A stretch of 8,747 nucleotides of DNA. Origin: an uncultured Lachnospiraceae bacterium. GTDB taxonomy: Bacteria; Bacillota; Clostridia; Lachnospirales; Lachnospiraceae. The notes below the pieces were generated by a model. It was not told where the DNA came from, did no database searches, and saw only the letters and a program-made list of their open reading frames with translations. The position numbers and the translations under genes were made by a program. Below are positions 1-6,162 of this stretch, one piece after another. The stretch covers positions 1 through 8,747 of the forward strand of contig CAJORC010000424.1 in assembly GCA_905236615.1 (NCBI GenBank), in the 5' to 3' direction. Position 1 is the first letter of the stretch, and each line of letters opens with the position of its first letter.

Positions 1-908
1 ACCATTTCAGCTTCTTCTTCAGCTTCCTTCTCATTCAGCGCCTGTGTAACAAAATATACACCGACTTTAATCCCGGCTGCCCTTGCCTCTTCATAATTCT
101 TCTTAAATAAATAGTCTTCGACAAGGACACCGCTGGCAGAACCGCGGTAGCCAAGACGTATGATCGCGAACTCCACTCCGGACTCTTTTACACTCTTCCA
201 GTCGATCTCATTATTATATCTTGAAACATCAATTCCGATACTTCCGCCTTCAAGATCGATACCTCCTGACTCAAGAAGACTTCCATCGTCCTCTTCACGC
301 ATATTTGCGGTATCTTCTTTTTCGGTATCGACATCAGCTTCAGATTTTATAAGCTGAATAACTCTCGCTATCGACGCATACTCGACTTCTTCCCTGACCT
401 TTATATCCACTGATGCTGCCATCCTGTAAGCATCATCTGACGCAAGGCTTATGGTGTATTTTCCGCTTGGGATATCCCGGGCATGTATTGTCCCGTCTTT
501 ATCCTGATCGGCATACTCACTGGTACGTCCGCCTGAATTTCTGATGAATATATGAAACTCTTCTCCGCTAATAGCTTTACCATTCTCATCAGCAACAATG
601 ACATTTACATTGTGCTTCACAACCGAAGCGAGCAGGAAGACTTTCTTTTTATTATCATTAATACTATCTTTATCGTCTTTTTTTTCATTTGCCGAATCAA
701 TTAAATTTTCGCGCTCACCAAGAACAGAGCCCTGAGCAATTTCCGTAACGTCGGGCTCTGTTGTAGCAGAGGAGAGGATCACAGGTGTCCTCGCCTCTGT
801 CTGCATTCTTTTTTTCACGGAAGCCCTGTCCGCCCAGAGAACGGATACAGTCGCAGCTGTGAATACAGTCAGCGTCACTCCCACTATCAGCGGCAATTTC
901 GATTTCAT
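1..908 (-). CDS. GH25 family lysozyme (N-acetylmuramidase), membrane-anchored, 3' end cut by window edge
   Basis: 302 complete codons are visible from ATG 908 to the left edge with no stop. Residues 5-25 form one hydrophobic segment after a short basic N-terminus (signal anchor or uncleaved signal peptide). Residues about 30-90 are a low-complexity, charged linker. Residues about 90-185 look like a small beta-sandwich of the Cna-B/prealbumin type, with the typical turn DKDGTIHARDIPSGKYTISL at 136-155. From about 224 the glycosyl hydrolase 25 barrel starts: GIDVSRYNNEIDW (225-237, Asp227 being the expected catalytic Asp of the DxS motif), FAIIRLGYRG (247-256), then AGIKVGVYFVTQA (278-290). The second catalytic DxE motif would lie beyond the window. 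Family knowledge: GH25 enzymes cut the beta-1,4 bond between MurNAc and GlcNAc in peptidoglycan. It lies 50 nt after rmlA and may be cotranscribed with rmlBA (inference). The family call is secure; the true end is unknown. Confidence 0.9.
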   Translation of the reverse strand, partial: MKSKLPLIVGVTLTVFTAATVSVLWADRASVKKRMQTEARTPVILSSATTEPDVTEIAQGSVLGERENLIDSANEKKDDKDSINDNKKKVFLLASVVKHNVNVIVADENGKAISGEEFHIFIRNSGGRTSEYADQDKDGTIHARDIPSGKYTISLASDDAYRMAASVDIKVREEVEYASIARVIQLIKSEADVDTEKEDTANMREEDDGSLLESGGIDLEGGSIGIDVSRYNNEIDWKSVKESGVEFAIIRLGYRGSASGVLVEDYLFKKNYEEARAAGIKVGVYFVTQALNEKEAEEEAEM

Positions 909-947
909 ATCATGTTCTCAAGTCCTCAGCAGCACGTGCTTCGGACT
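905..947 (-). promoter_or_regulatory. Translation start region of the GH25 gene with a two-codon leader ORF
   Basis: The best Shine-Dalgarno match, GAGGA (923-927), is 9 nt from an ATG at 911-913 but 14 nt from the lysozyme ATG at 906-908. The 913 ATG opens only ATG-ATA-TGA, whose TGA (905-907) overlaps the lysozyme ATG as ATGA. A weaker GAGAA (915-919) is 6 nt from the lysozyme ATG. The GAGGA also sits in a possible hairpin: AGTCC (921-925) pairs with GGACT (943-947), around the perfect palindrome AGCACGTGCT (931-940). The sequence is plain; a role in coupled or regulated initiation is inference. Confidence 0.4.
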
Positions 948-958
948 GCACTAAACAG

Positions 959-1828
959 TTACACTTCTTCAGCTACATTAACAAGATATTTTCCGTAATC
1001 TGTCTTCATAAGCGGCTCAGCAAGCTTCAAAAGCTGCTCTTTGCTTATAAATCCCGCCTTATATGCTATCTCCTCTATACATGAGATATAAAGTCCCTGT
1101 CTCTTCTGGAATGCTGCAACGAAATCCGCCGCATCAAGAAGGGAATCATGGCTTCCCGTATCGAGCCATGCAAATCCGCGTCCAAGTGTCTCAACATAAA
1201 GATCGCCTCTTTCGAGATAGGTATTGTTTACGCTGGTTATCTCCAGCTCGCCTCTTGCAGAAGGCTTAACATTCTTTGCAATCTCAACTACATCATTATC
1301 GTAGAAATAAAGTCCCGGAACCGCATATTTTGATTTAGGCTTCTCAGGCTTCTCTTCTATCGAGATTGCTCTTCCATCCTTATCAAATTCCACAACACCG
1401 TAAGCACTGGGCTCTTTCACATAATATCCGAATATTGTTGCACCTGTTTCTCTTGTTGCTGCCGCAGTGAGCACTTTCGAGAAATCGTGGCCATAAAAGA
1501 TATTATCGCCGAGAACCATTGCGACCCTGTCATTTCCGATAAAGTCAGCACCCAGTATAAATGCTTCTGCAAGTCCGTTCGGGCGTTCCTGAACCATGTA
1601 TGACATATTGAGTCCAAGCTGTTCACCACTTCCGAACAGTTCCTTGAATACGGGCAGATCCCTCGGTGTCGAGATTATAAGTATATCCCTGATACCCGCA
1701 AGCATAAGCGTTGAAAGCGGATAGTAAATCATCGGTTTATCGTAAACCGGCATGATCTGTTTTGAAACTGCCTTTGTCAGCGGATAAAGTCTCGTTCCCG
1801 AACCACCCGCAAGTATTATTCCCTTCAT
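959..1828 (-). CDS. rmlA: Glucose-1-phosphate thymidylyltransferase (RmlA/RfbA)
   Basis: This 289-residue protein has the usual length of RmlA. It makes dTDP-glucose from dTTP and glucose-1-phosphate, the first step of dTDP-L-rhamnose and other dTDP-6-deoxysugar synthesis in the cytosol. Visible motifs are the nucleotide-binding signature [13 protein letters not shown] (6-18), [16 protein letters not shown] (23-38), the metal/substrate motif GDNIFYGH (107-114), [20 protein letters not shown] (158-177), GELEIT (193-198) and [11 protein letters not shown] (220-230). The ATG at 1828 is preceded by GAAGGAG at a normal distance, inside the 18-nt gap after the rmlB stop, so the two genes surely form one operon. 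No rmlC or rmlD follows; the next gene is a GH25 lysozyme. Identification is firm. Confidence 0.97.
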   Translation of the reverse strand: MKGIILAGGSGTRLYPLTKAVSKQIMPVYDKPMIYYPLSTLMLAGIRDILIISTPRDLPVFKELFGSGEQLGLNMSYMVQERPNGLAEAFILGADFIGNDRVAMVLGDNIFYGHDFSKVLTAAATRETGATIFGYYVKEPSAYGVVEFDKDGRAISIEEKPEKPKSKYAVPGLYFYDNDVVEIAKNVKPSARGELEITSVNNTYLERGDLYVETLGRGFAWLDTGSHDSLLDAADFVAAFQKRQGLYISCIEEIAYKAGFISKEQLLKLAEPLMKTDYGKYLVNVAEEV

Positions 1829-1846
1829 AAAAAACTACTCCTTCAC

Positions 1847-2929
1847 TCACCTGTTGGAATACATCTTATCATAGTATTTCTGATAGTCACCGCTGGTTAC
1901 GTTTTCCATCCAGTCGATATGCTCAAGATACCACTTTACAGTCTTCTTAATGCCTTCAGCAAAGCATGTCTCAGGCTCCCATCCAAGCTCGCTCTTGATC
2001 TTGTCAGGTGCTATTGCATAACGTCTGTCGTGGCCTTTTCTGTCTGTCACGAAAGTGATGAGCTCATCCTTTACGTTTGCCTTTCTCGGATCTGAGTCAT
2101 CAAGGAATTCACGAAGTGTATCAAGTATTATATGTATAATTTCTATATTCTGCTTCTCATTATGTCCGCCGATATTGTATTTCTCACCGAGACGGCCCTT
2201 TTCAAGCACCATATCGATACCTTTGCAGTGATCATCTACATAGAGCCAGTCACGGACATTTTTTCCATCACCGTAAACGGGAAGTGATTTTCCGTTAAGC
2301 GCATTGTTGATGATCAGCGGAATGAGCTTTTCCGGGAACTGGAAAGGTCCGTAGTTATTGGAGCAGTTTGTGATGACTGCCGGGAAATGATATGTATCCA
2401 CATATGCCTTCACAACGAAATCAGAAGAAGCCTTGCTCGCTGAATAAGGGCTGTGAGGATCATAAGGTGTTGTCTCGTAGAAGTAATCATCCGGATTGCT
2501 TAAAGAGCCATATACTTCATCGGTAGAAACATGAAGGAATTTCTTTCCCTCCTTAAAGCTTCCGTCTGCCTGCTCCCATGCCTTCTTGGCTGCATTGAGC
2601 ATAACAAGTGTTCCCACAACATTTGTTTCCACAAATATCTCAGGATTCTCAATACTTCTGTCAACATGGCTTTCTGCCGCAAAGTTAACAACACGGTCTA
2701 TATCGTTTTCTGCAAATATCCTGTCGATTGCTTCCCTGTCTCTGATGTCCGCTTTTACGAAACTATAATTATCATTATTCCTGAAATCGTCAAGATTAGC
2801 CAGGTTTCCTGCATAAGTAAGGGCATCCACATTGATTATGCGGATATCGTTTCCATACTTTCTAAACATGTAATGAATAAAATTTGATCCACTAAAGCCG
2901 GCACCACCGGTCACAAGATATGTTCGCAT
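1847..2929 (-). CDS. rmlB: dTDP-glucose 4,6-dehydratase (RmlB/RfbB)
   Basis: A 360-residue extended SDR enzyme that converts dTDP-glucose to dTDP-4-keto-6-deoxyglucose using bound NAD. It carries the Rossmann glycine motif TGGAGFSG (7-14), VDALTYAGN (34-42), ADIRD (60-64), FAAESHVDRSI (83-93), the active-site STDEVYG (135-141, Asp137 and Glu138 being the family's catalytic acid pair), the YSASK catalytic Tyr162/Lys166 pair, NNYGPFQFPEKLIP (191-204), RDWLYVDDH (226-234) and DRKGHDRRYA (296-305). Oddity: residue 13 is Ser where the family normally reads GGAGFIGSN. The start is set by GGAGGT (2941-2946), 11 nt upstream. A promoter lies at 3002-3030. It is the first gene of the rmlB-rmlA unit. 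Identification is firm; the final sugar (rhamnose or another 6-deoxyhexose) cannot be told from these two genes alone. Confidence 0.97.
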   Translation of the reverse strand: MRTYLVTGGAGFSGSNFIHYMFRKYGNDIRIINVDALTYAGNLANLDDFRNNDNYSFVKADIRDREAIDRIFAENDIDRVVNFAAESHVDRSIENPEIFVETNVVGTLVMLNAAKKAWEQADGSFKEGKKFLHVSTDEVYGSLSNPDDYFYETTPYDPHSPYSASKASSDFVVKAYVDTYHFPAVITNCSNNYGPFQFPEKLIPLIINNALNGKSLPVYGDGKNVRDWLYVDDHCKGIDMVLEKGRLGEKYNIGGHNEKQNIEIIHIILDTLREFLDDSDPRKANVKDELITFVTDRKGHDRRYAIAPDKIKSELGWEPETCFAEGIKKTVKWYLEHIDWMENVTSGDYQKYYDKMYSNR

Positions 2930-3001
2930 CTTAAACTAAAACCTCCAAATACTAATACCGTTAGACATATAATCACTAACATTTAAACATAATTACATTG
3001 C

Positions 3002-3030
3002 ATTATAGCACAAAGATTTTACGCTTGCAA
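3002..3030 (-). promoter_or_regulatory. Sigma-A-type promoter for rmlBA
   Basis: On the minus strand TTGCAA (3025-3030) and a perfect TATAAT (3002-3007) are separated by exactly 17 nt. Transcription would start near 2995, giving a leader of about 65 nt that ends with GGAGGT before rmlB. The leader is AT-rich and has only a weak 5-bp inverted repeat (GTTAG/CTAAC). Confidence 0.75.
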
Positions 3031-3034
3031 TTCA

Positions 3035-3076
3035 AAAGGCAGAAAGCCGGCTTTATCACTGCCGCTCCCTGCCTTT
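3035..3076 (-). terminator. Probable terminator hairpin after the PPIase gene
   Basis: AAAGGCAG and CTGCCTTT (plus-strand 3035-3042 and 3069-3076) pair perfectly over 8 bp and enclose the 12-nt palindrome AAAGCCGGCTTT (3043-3054). It sits 22 nt past the PPIase stop. The run after the stem on the minus strand is only TTTTG-like, so efficiency may be modest. It ends 4 nt before the -35 box of the rmlB promoter, marking a unit boundary. Confidence 0.5.
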
Positions 3077-3098
3077 CCTGCATATTTCCGTCTTCTGT

Positions 3099-4181
3099 TT
3101 ATTCCGTTTCCGCAAAAACTTCATTATACACGTCAAAAAATCCTGCCGCACCGTTTATTTCATCACTGCTGAATTCGACCTTGTTCCATAACTCCTCATT
3201 CAGATCCGAGTGAAGAGTTGCGACAAATTCATCATAAACTTTGTTAAAAGCTTCTTTCTTACGTTCAAGAAGAATCCTCTTTTTATTATTGTCGGTCTCC
3301 TCCCTGTCGAAAGTACTTACACACTTGATGATATGATAACCGTATTCAGTCTCGATGATGCCGCTTACCTCATCAGTTCCAAGATTAAATGCCGCCGTCT
3401 CAAAGCTCTCCGGCATCTGACCTTTACCGAAAGTATAAGTGCTCTCTGTATCTTCATTGTATTTTTCCGCGAGGGCGTCAAAATCCTGTCCGGAAGCTAT
3501 TTTTTCCTCAACTGCCTCCGCTCTCTTGTAAACACTTTCCTTTTCCGCATCGCTGAACTGTCTGATACTGCCGTCAGCGCTTACTGTATAGGTTTTGAAA
3601 AGGATGTGCCTTACACTTATCGTTCTCGCTTCGTCATCGCTTATTTCCGGATTGATGTTTCTGGTGATATCAAGATAAACTTTATTCGCAAGCGCATATT
3701 CGGAATACATCTGTTCAATGAGCTCACCGTCAACTCCCGTTATGGATACCGAATTGGATGAAAGTCCGGCAAGATACTTTGACGCTGCAGTTTTGACCTT
3801 AGCCGTCTCTTCCTCATCAAGTTCCACTCCGCGGGATACCGCAAGCAGGTTCATTGCCTTGATCTGTGCAAGCCTCGCAAGCACTGTAGTTTTTATCTCA
3901 CCCTCCAAGGTATTTCCGTTTCCCAGCTTCTTTGTCCATATTTCAGAGCCGAAAGCCTTGCTGTAATTATCCTCAAGAGTACTCATATATACCCTTGCCT
4001 CAGCCACACTGCAGCCCTTTGTATTTATCCTGAAAATCTCATCTTCATTAAACCCGCTCGTAAGGACAATCTCCGGCATTCCGTCTTTCATGAAATACTG
4101 AACTCCGAAAACTATCCCCGCAGAAAGTCCCAGCGCTGCAAGAACTATGGCAGCAATAATTATAATTCGTTTTTTATCCAT
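3099..4181 (-). CDS. Membrane-anchored PrsA/SurA-like peptidyl-prolyl cis-trans isomerase (parvulin type)
   Basis: 360 residues. An MDKKR start and a hydrophobic stretch at 5-30 act as signal anchor; there is no lipobox Cys, unlike classical PrsA lipoproteins. Residues about 55-180 are mostly helical and resemble the SurA/PrsA N-terminal chaperone part. The parvulin (PPIC) domain spans about 187-290: ISVRHILFK (188-196), the helix EKESVYKRAEAVEEKIASGQ (213-232), DFDALAEKYNEDT (233-245), GKGQMPESFETAAFNL (252-267), VSGIIETEYGYHIIK (272-286). His192 and His283 match the conserved parvulin histidines. The likely role is folding of exported proteins at the outer face of the membrane. The ATG directly follows the TAA of the upstream oxidoreductase gene and has only a weak SD (GGA, 10 nt away), so translational coupling is likely. 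Fold and family are firm; clients are unknown. Confidence 0.9.
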   Translation of the reverse strand: MDKKRIIIIAAIVLAALGLSAGIVFGVQYFMKDGMPEIVLTSGFNEDEIFRINTKGCSVAEARVYMSTLEDNYSKAFGSEIWTKKLGNGNTLEGEIKTTVLARLAQIKAMNLLAVSRGVELDEEETAKVKTAASKYLAGLSSNSVSITGVDGELIEQMYSEYALANKVYLDITRNINPEISDDEARTISVRHILFKTYTVSADGSIRQFSDAEKESVYKRAEAVEEKIASGQDFDALAEKYNEDTESTYTFGKGQMPESFETAAFNLGTDEVSGIIETEYGYHIIKCVSTFDREETDNNKKRILLERKKEAFNKVYDEFVATLHSDLNEELWNKVEFSSDEINGAAGFFDVYNEVFAETE

Positions 4182-5579
4182 TTATATCAGTTCCAATATT
4201 GCATCAGCAACGTAGAGTCCGTTTGCGGAAGCCTGCTGAAGTCCTCTCGTTATTCCTGCGCCGTCTCCCATTGCACGCAGTCCCTTAACGCTTGTTTCAA
4301 AGTTCTTATCCACGATTACCTTATTTGAATAGAACTTAACCTCAACACCGTAAAGCAATGTCTCATCACTTGCAAGTCCCGGCGTTACCTTGTCAAGCGC
4401 ATAGACCATTTCCTCTATATCAACCATGATCCTGTGCGGGAAAACAAGTGAAAGATCTCCCGGAACCGCATCTTTCAATGTCGGTATAAGGTTATTCCTG
4501 CAGAGTCTTTCGTCTGTCGTACGTCTTCCTCTCCTGAAATCGCCAAAGGTCTGCACGAGGATCTTGCCGCCGCAGAGCATATTTGAAAGCTCGGCAATCT
4601 TTTTTCCGTAATCGATTGGTGTCTTGAAAGGCTTTGTAAAGTTCTTCGAAACAAGTATCGCAAAATTCGTGTTATTTGTCTTGAAGTCCTGACTCTTGTA
4701 AGCGTGACCGTTTACAACAGCAAGTCCGTTCTCATAATACTCGGTTGCAACTTCTCCGGAAGGATTCGTACAGAAGGTACGCACCTTATCGTCAAAAGTA
4801 GGTGTATGATAGATAAGCTTTGCCTCGTAAAGATTCTCATTCAGGAACTGCATTACCTCATCCCTGACCTCTACTCTAACACCGATATCCACTGTTCCCG
4901 GCTTTGACTCAATACCGTGTGACTCACAGATATTTGAAAACCACTCTGCACCTTCGCGGCCTACTCCAGATACAACATGAGCGGATTCAAATCTATCGCC
5001 CTTGTCGGTAACGATCCCTTTAACAACGCCATTCTCGATAATGATATCTGACACCATGGTATTAAAAAGGATTTCCACACCTTTTTCAATAAGATGCTCC
5101 TGAATTCTTGAATATATCTTGTAACCCTCTTCGGTTCCGAGATGCCTTATTGGGCACTCAACCAGCTTCAGATTGGCATTTATTGCCTTGCGGCGGATCT
5201 CCCGGATCTCTTTCTGCTTATCTACACCATAAACATTTTCATCCGCACCGAATTTAAGATAGATCTTATCCGAACGGTCTATCAGCTGAAGCGCCTTATC
5301 ATATCCGAGTATATCCGGCAGTGTTCCGCCAACATCCGGTGAAAGCGAAAGCTTTCCATCCGAAAATGCACCCGCACCGGCAAATCCTGTTGTTATAGAA
5401 CAGGGCTGGCAGTGCACACATGTTTTGGTCTTTCTCTTAGGGCAGTTTCTATTCTCGATAGATCTGCCTTTCTCCACCATGAGTACTTTCAGCTCAGGGC
5501 GTTTCTCAACAAGTTCATAAGCACAGAAAATTCCCGAAGGACCTGCACCGATTATTATCACATCATAATTTTTTGCCAT
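4182..5579 (-). CDS. FAD-dependent dehydrogenase of the COG2509 type
   Basis: 465 residues. N-terminal FAD-binding Rossmann motif DVIIIGAGPSG (6-16) with the ribose-binding Glu36 in VEKGR. Next comes a Cys cluster, Cys46, Cys54, Cys57 and Cys60 (C-x7-C-x2-C-x2-C), leading into GFAGAGAFSDGKLSLSPDVGG (65-85), typical of this uncharacterised family. A second FAD-contact region is VVSGVGREGAEWF (202-214), and the C-terminal motif is AMGDGAGITRGLQQASANGL (436-455). It is predicted cytosolic with no signal peptide. The substrate is unknown; homologues are annotated only as NAD(P)/FAD-dependent oxidoreductase. The start is set by AGGAG (5589-5593) about 9 nt from the ATG. It is first in a two-gene unit with the PPIase, stop and start abutting as TAA-ATG. 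The family call is confident, the reaction is not known. Confidence 0.88.
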   Translation of the reverse strand: MAKNYDVIIIGAGPSGIFCAYELVEKRPELKVLMVEKGRSIENRNCPKRKTKTCVHCQPCSITTGFAGAGAFSDGKLSLSPDVGGTLPDILGYDKALQLIDRSDKIYLKFGADENVYGVDKQKEIREIRRKAINANLKLVECPIRHLGTEEGYKIYSRIQEHLIEKGVEILFNTMVSDIIIENGVVKGIVTDKGDRFESAHVVSGVGREGAEWFSNICESHGIESKPGTVDIGVRVEVRDEVMQFLNENLYEAKLIYHTPTFDDKVRTFCTNPSGEVATEYYENGLAVVNGHAYKSQDFKTNNTNFAILVSKNFTKPFKTPIDYGKKIAELSNMLCGGKILVQTFGDFRRGRRTTDERLCRNNLIPTLKDAVPGDLSLVFPHRIMVDIEEMVYALDKVTPGLASDETLLYGVEVKFYSNKVIVDKNFETSVKGLRAMGDGAGITRGLQQASANGLYVADAILELI

Positions 5580-5604
5580 ATATTAATTCTCCTGATCTTA
5601 TCTG

Positions 5605-5653
5605 GGTCAAAATTCATTTACATCATATCATTTTATCAATAAACGGTCAAAAT
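5605..5653. repeat. 9-bp direct repeat flanking the promoter core
   Basis: GGTCAAAAT occurs at 5605-5613 and again at 5645-5653, exactly 40 bp apart. On the minus strand each reads ATTTTGACC; one copy contains the -35 box and the other spans the predicted start site. The spacing is close to four helical turns, which would suit a dimeric regulator or looping, but chance cannot be excluded. Confidence 0.4.
5622..5650 (-). promoter_or_regulatory. Promoter for the oxidoreductase-PPIase unit
   Basis: TTGACC (5645-5650) and TATGAT (5622-5627) on the minus strand are 17 nt apart. The predicted start is near 5615, giving a leader of about 35 nt with an AGGAG ribosome site. The -35 box is part of a 9-bp direct repeat described separately. 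Confidence 0.7.
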
Positions 5654-5673
5654 CCGAATAAAGACAGAAAGAA

Positions 5674-5701
5674 ATCGGGTGATGTCTCTCCATCACCCGA
5701 T
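5674..5701. terminator. Strong bidirectional hairpin terminator
   Basis: A perfect 11-bp stem (ATCGGGTGATG at 5674-5684 with CATCACCCGAT at 5691-5701) closes a 6-nt loop. On the minus strand it begins 33 nt past the stop of the 78-residue gene and is followed by a U-rich TTTCTTTCTG run. On the plus strand it is followed by CTTTTTTT, an even better tail. It separates the small gene from the oxidoreductase promoter. Confidence 0.85.
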
Positions 5702-5733
5702 CTTTTTTTATAAAACTTAATTCAAGATTAACT

Positions 5734-5970
5734 TTATTCAGCAGCTGCTTCGGAAGAACTCTCAAATTTAAGAGGAACATACTCACGCTTTGCAGCGTTA
5801 TCTGCATCTTTCTCCTCATTCTTTAAGAATTCGTCCAGATCATCACTCACATCACTGTCTGAATCCTCGAAACTGTCATCGTCCTCTCTGCTCTTGAAAT
5901 AATAGTAAATTCCTGCAGCGATAGTACCGGCAATGAGAACGAATGTAATTATCTTAGCAATTTTTTTCAT
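5734..5970 (-). CDS. Small acidic membrane-anchored protein of unknown function
   Basis: 78 residues. A basic N-terminus (MKKIAK) is followed by one hydrophobic segment (about 7-25), then a strongly acidic, Ser-rich region (29-59, many Asp/Glu), a short basic patch KRE (61-63) with YVPLKF, and an Ala/Glu tail. This predicts a single-pass protein with a disordered acidic tail. Short proteins with this layout and a REYVxL-like end seem familiar from Lachnospiraceae, but I cannot name a family. That it is a real gene is supported by a GGGGG ribosome site 8 nt from the ATG, a near-consensus promoter about 85 nt upstream and a strong terminator just after the stop, making it an independent single-gene unit. 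No function is proposed. Confidence 0.8.
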   Translation of the reverse strand: MKKIAKIITFVLIAGTIAAGIYYYFKSREDDDSFEDSDSDVSDDLDEFLKNEEKDADNAAKREYVPLKFESSSEAAAE

Positions 5971-6010
5971 TATAATATCCCCCGTTTCAATTATTCAACC
6001 TGTCAACCGC

Positions 6011-6031
6011 GGTATAACTTACTGTTATTCC
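6011..6031 (-). other. Small hairpin in the leader of the 78-residue gene
   Basis: ATAAC and GTTAT pair around a 5-nt loop, and two outer G-C pairs extend the stem past one mismatch. It lies in the roughly 78-nt leader between the predicted start site and the ribosome site. No known riboswitch class is recognisable. Confidence 0.3.
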
Positions 6032-6054
6032 CGGCTTTAACCTCACACAATTCA

Positions 6055-6083
6055 ATTATAATGTCTATCATTGCTAATGTAAA
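6055..6083 (-). promoter_or_regulatory. Promoter for the 78-residue acidic protein gene
   Basis: TTTACA (6078-6083) and a perfect TATAAT (6055-6060) lie 17 nt apart on the minus strand, in a very AT-rich stretch that could add an UP-like element. Predicted start near 6048. This is one of the best promoter matches in the window and suggests strong constitutive expression. Confidence 0.75.
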
Positions 6084-6126
6084 CAATAAAATTTAATACA
6101 TTTTTAATTATTAAATATAATTGTTA

Positions 6127-6162
6127 CGGTTCACACAGCTCTGCACACTTGCTGCACTGGGC
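6127..6162 (-). other. In-frame Cys-rich extension after the pncB stop codon
   Basis: Reading on in frame past the pncB TAA (6163-6165) gives 12 codons, AQCSKCAELCEP, then a second TAA (6124-6126). Three Cys are spaced C-x2-C-x4-C. By my count the 36 nt are 22/36 G+C, while the following 63 nt (6061-6123) are 9/63, so base composition shifts at the second stop rather than the first. This may be a formerly coding tail cut off by a nonsense change, or part of a repeat-like sequence. Confidence 0.35.

Noticed and set aside
2531..2887. 118-codon plus-strand frame inside rmlB
   Set aside because: Antisense to a firm gene with intact motifs; the translation looks like no known protein.
3210..3761. 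183-codon open frame on the plus strand
   Set aside because: It lies wholly antisense to the well-supported PPIase gene, has no good ribosome site or family motif, and is a frame shadow.
5973..6006. Perfect TTGACA (6001-6006) with TATTAT just before the 78-residue gene
   Set aside because: The spacer is 23 nt and the -10 box would touch the start codon; the upstream 17-nt-spaced promoter is much better.
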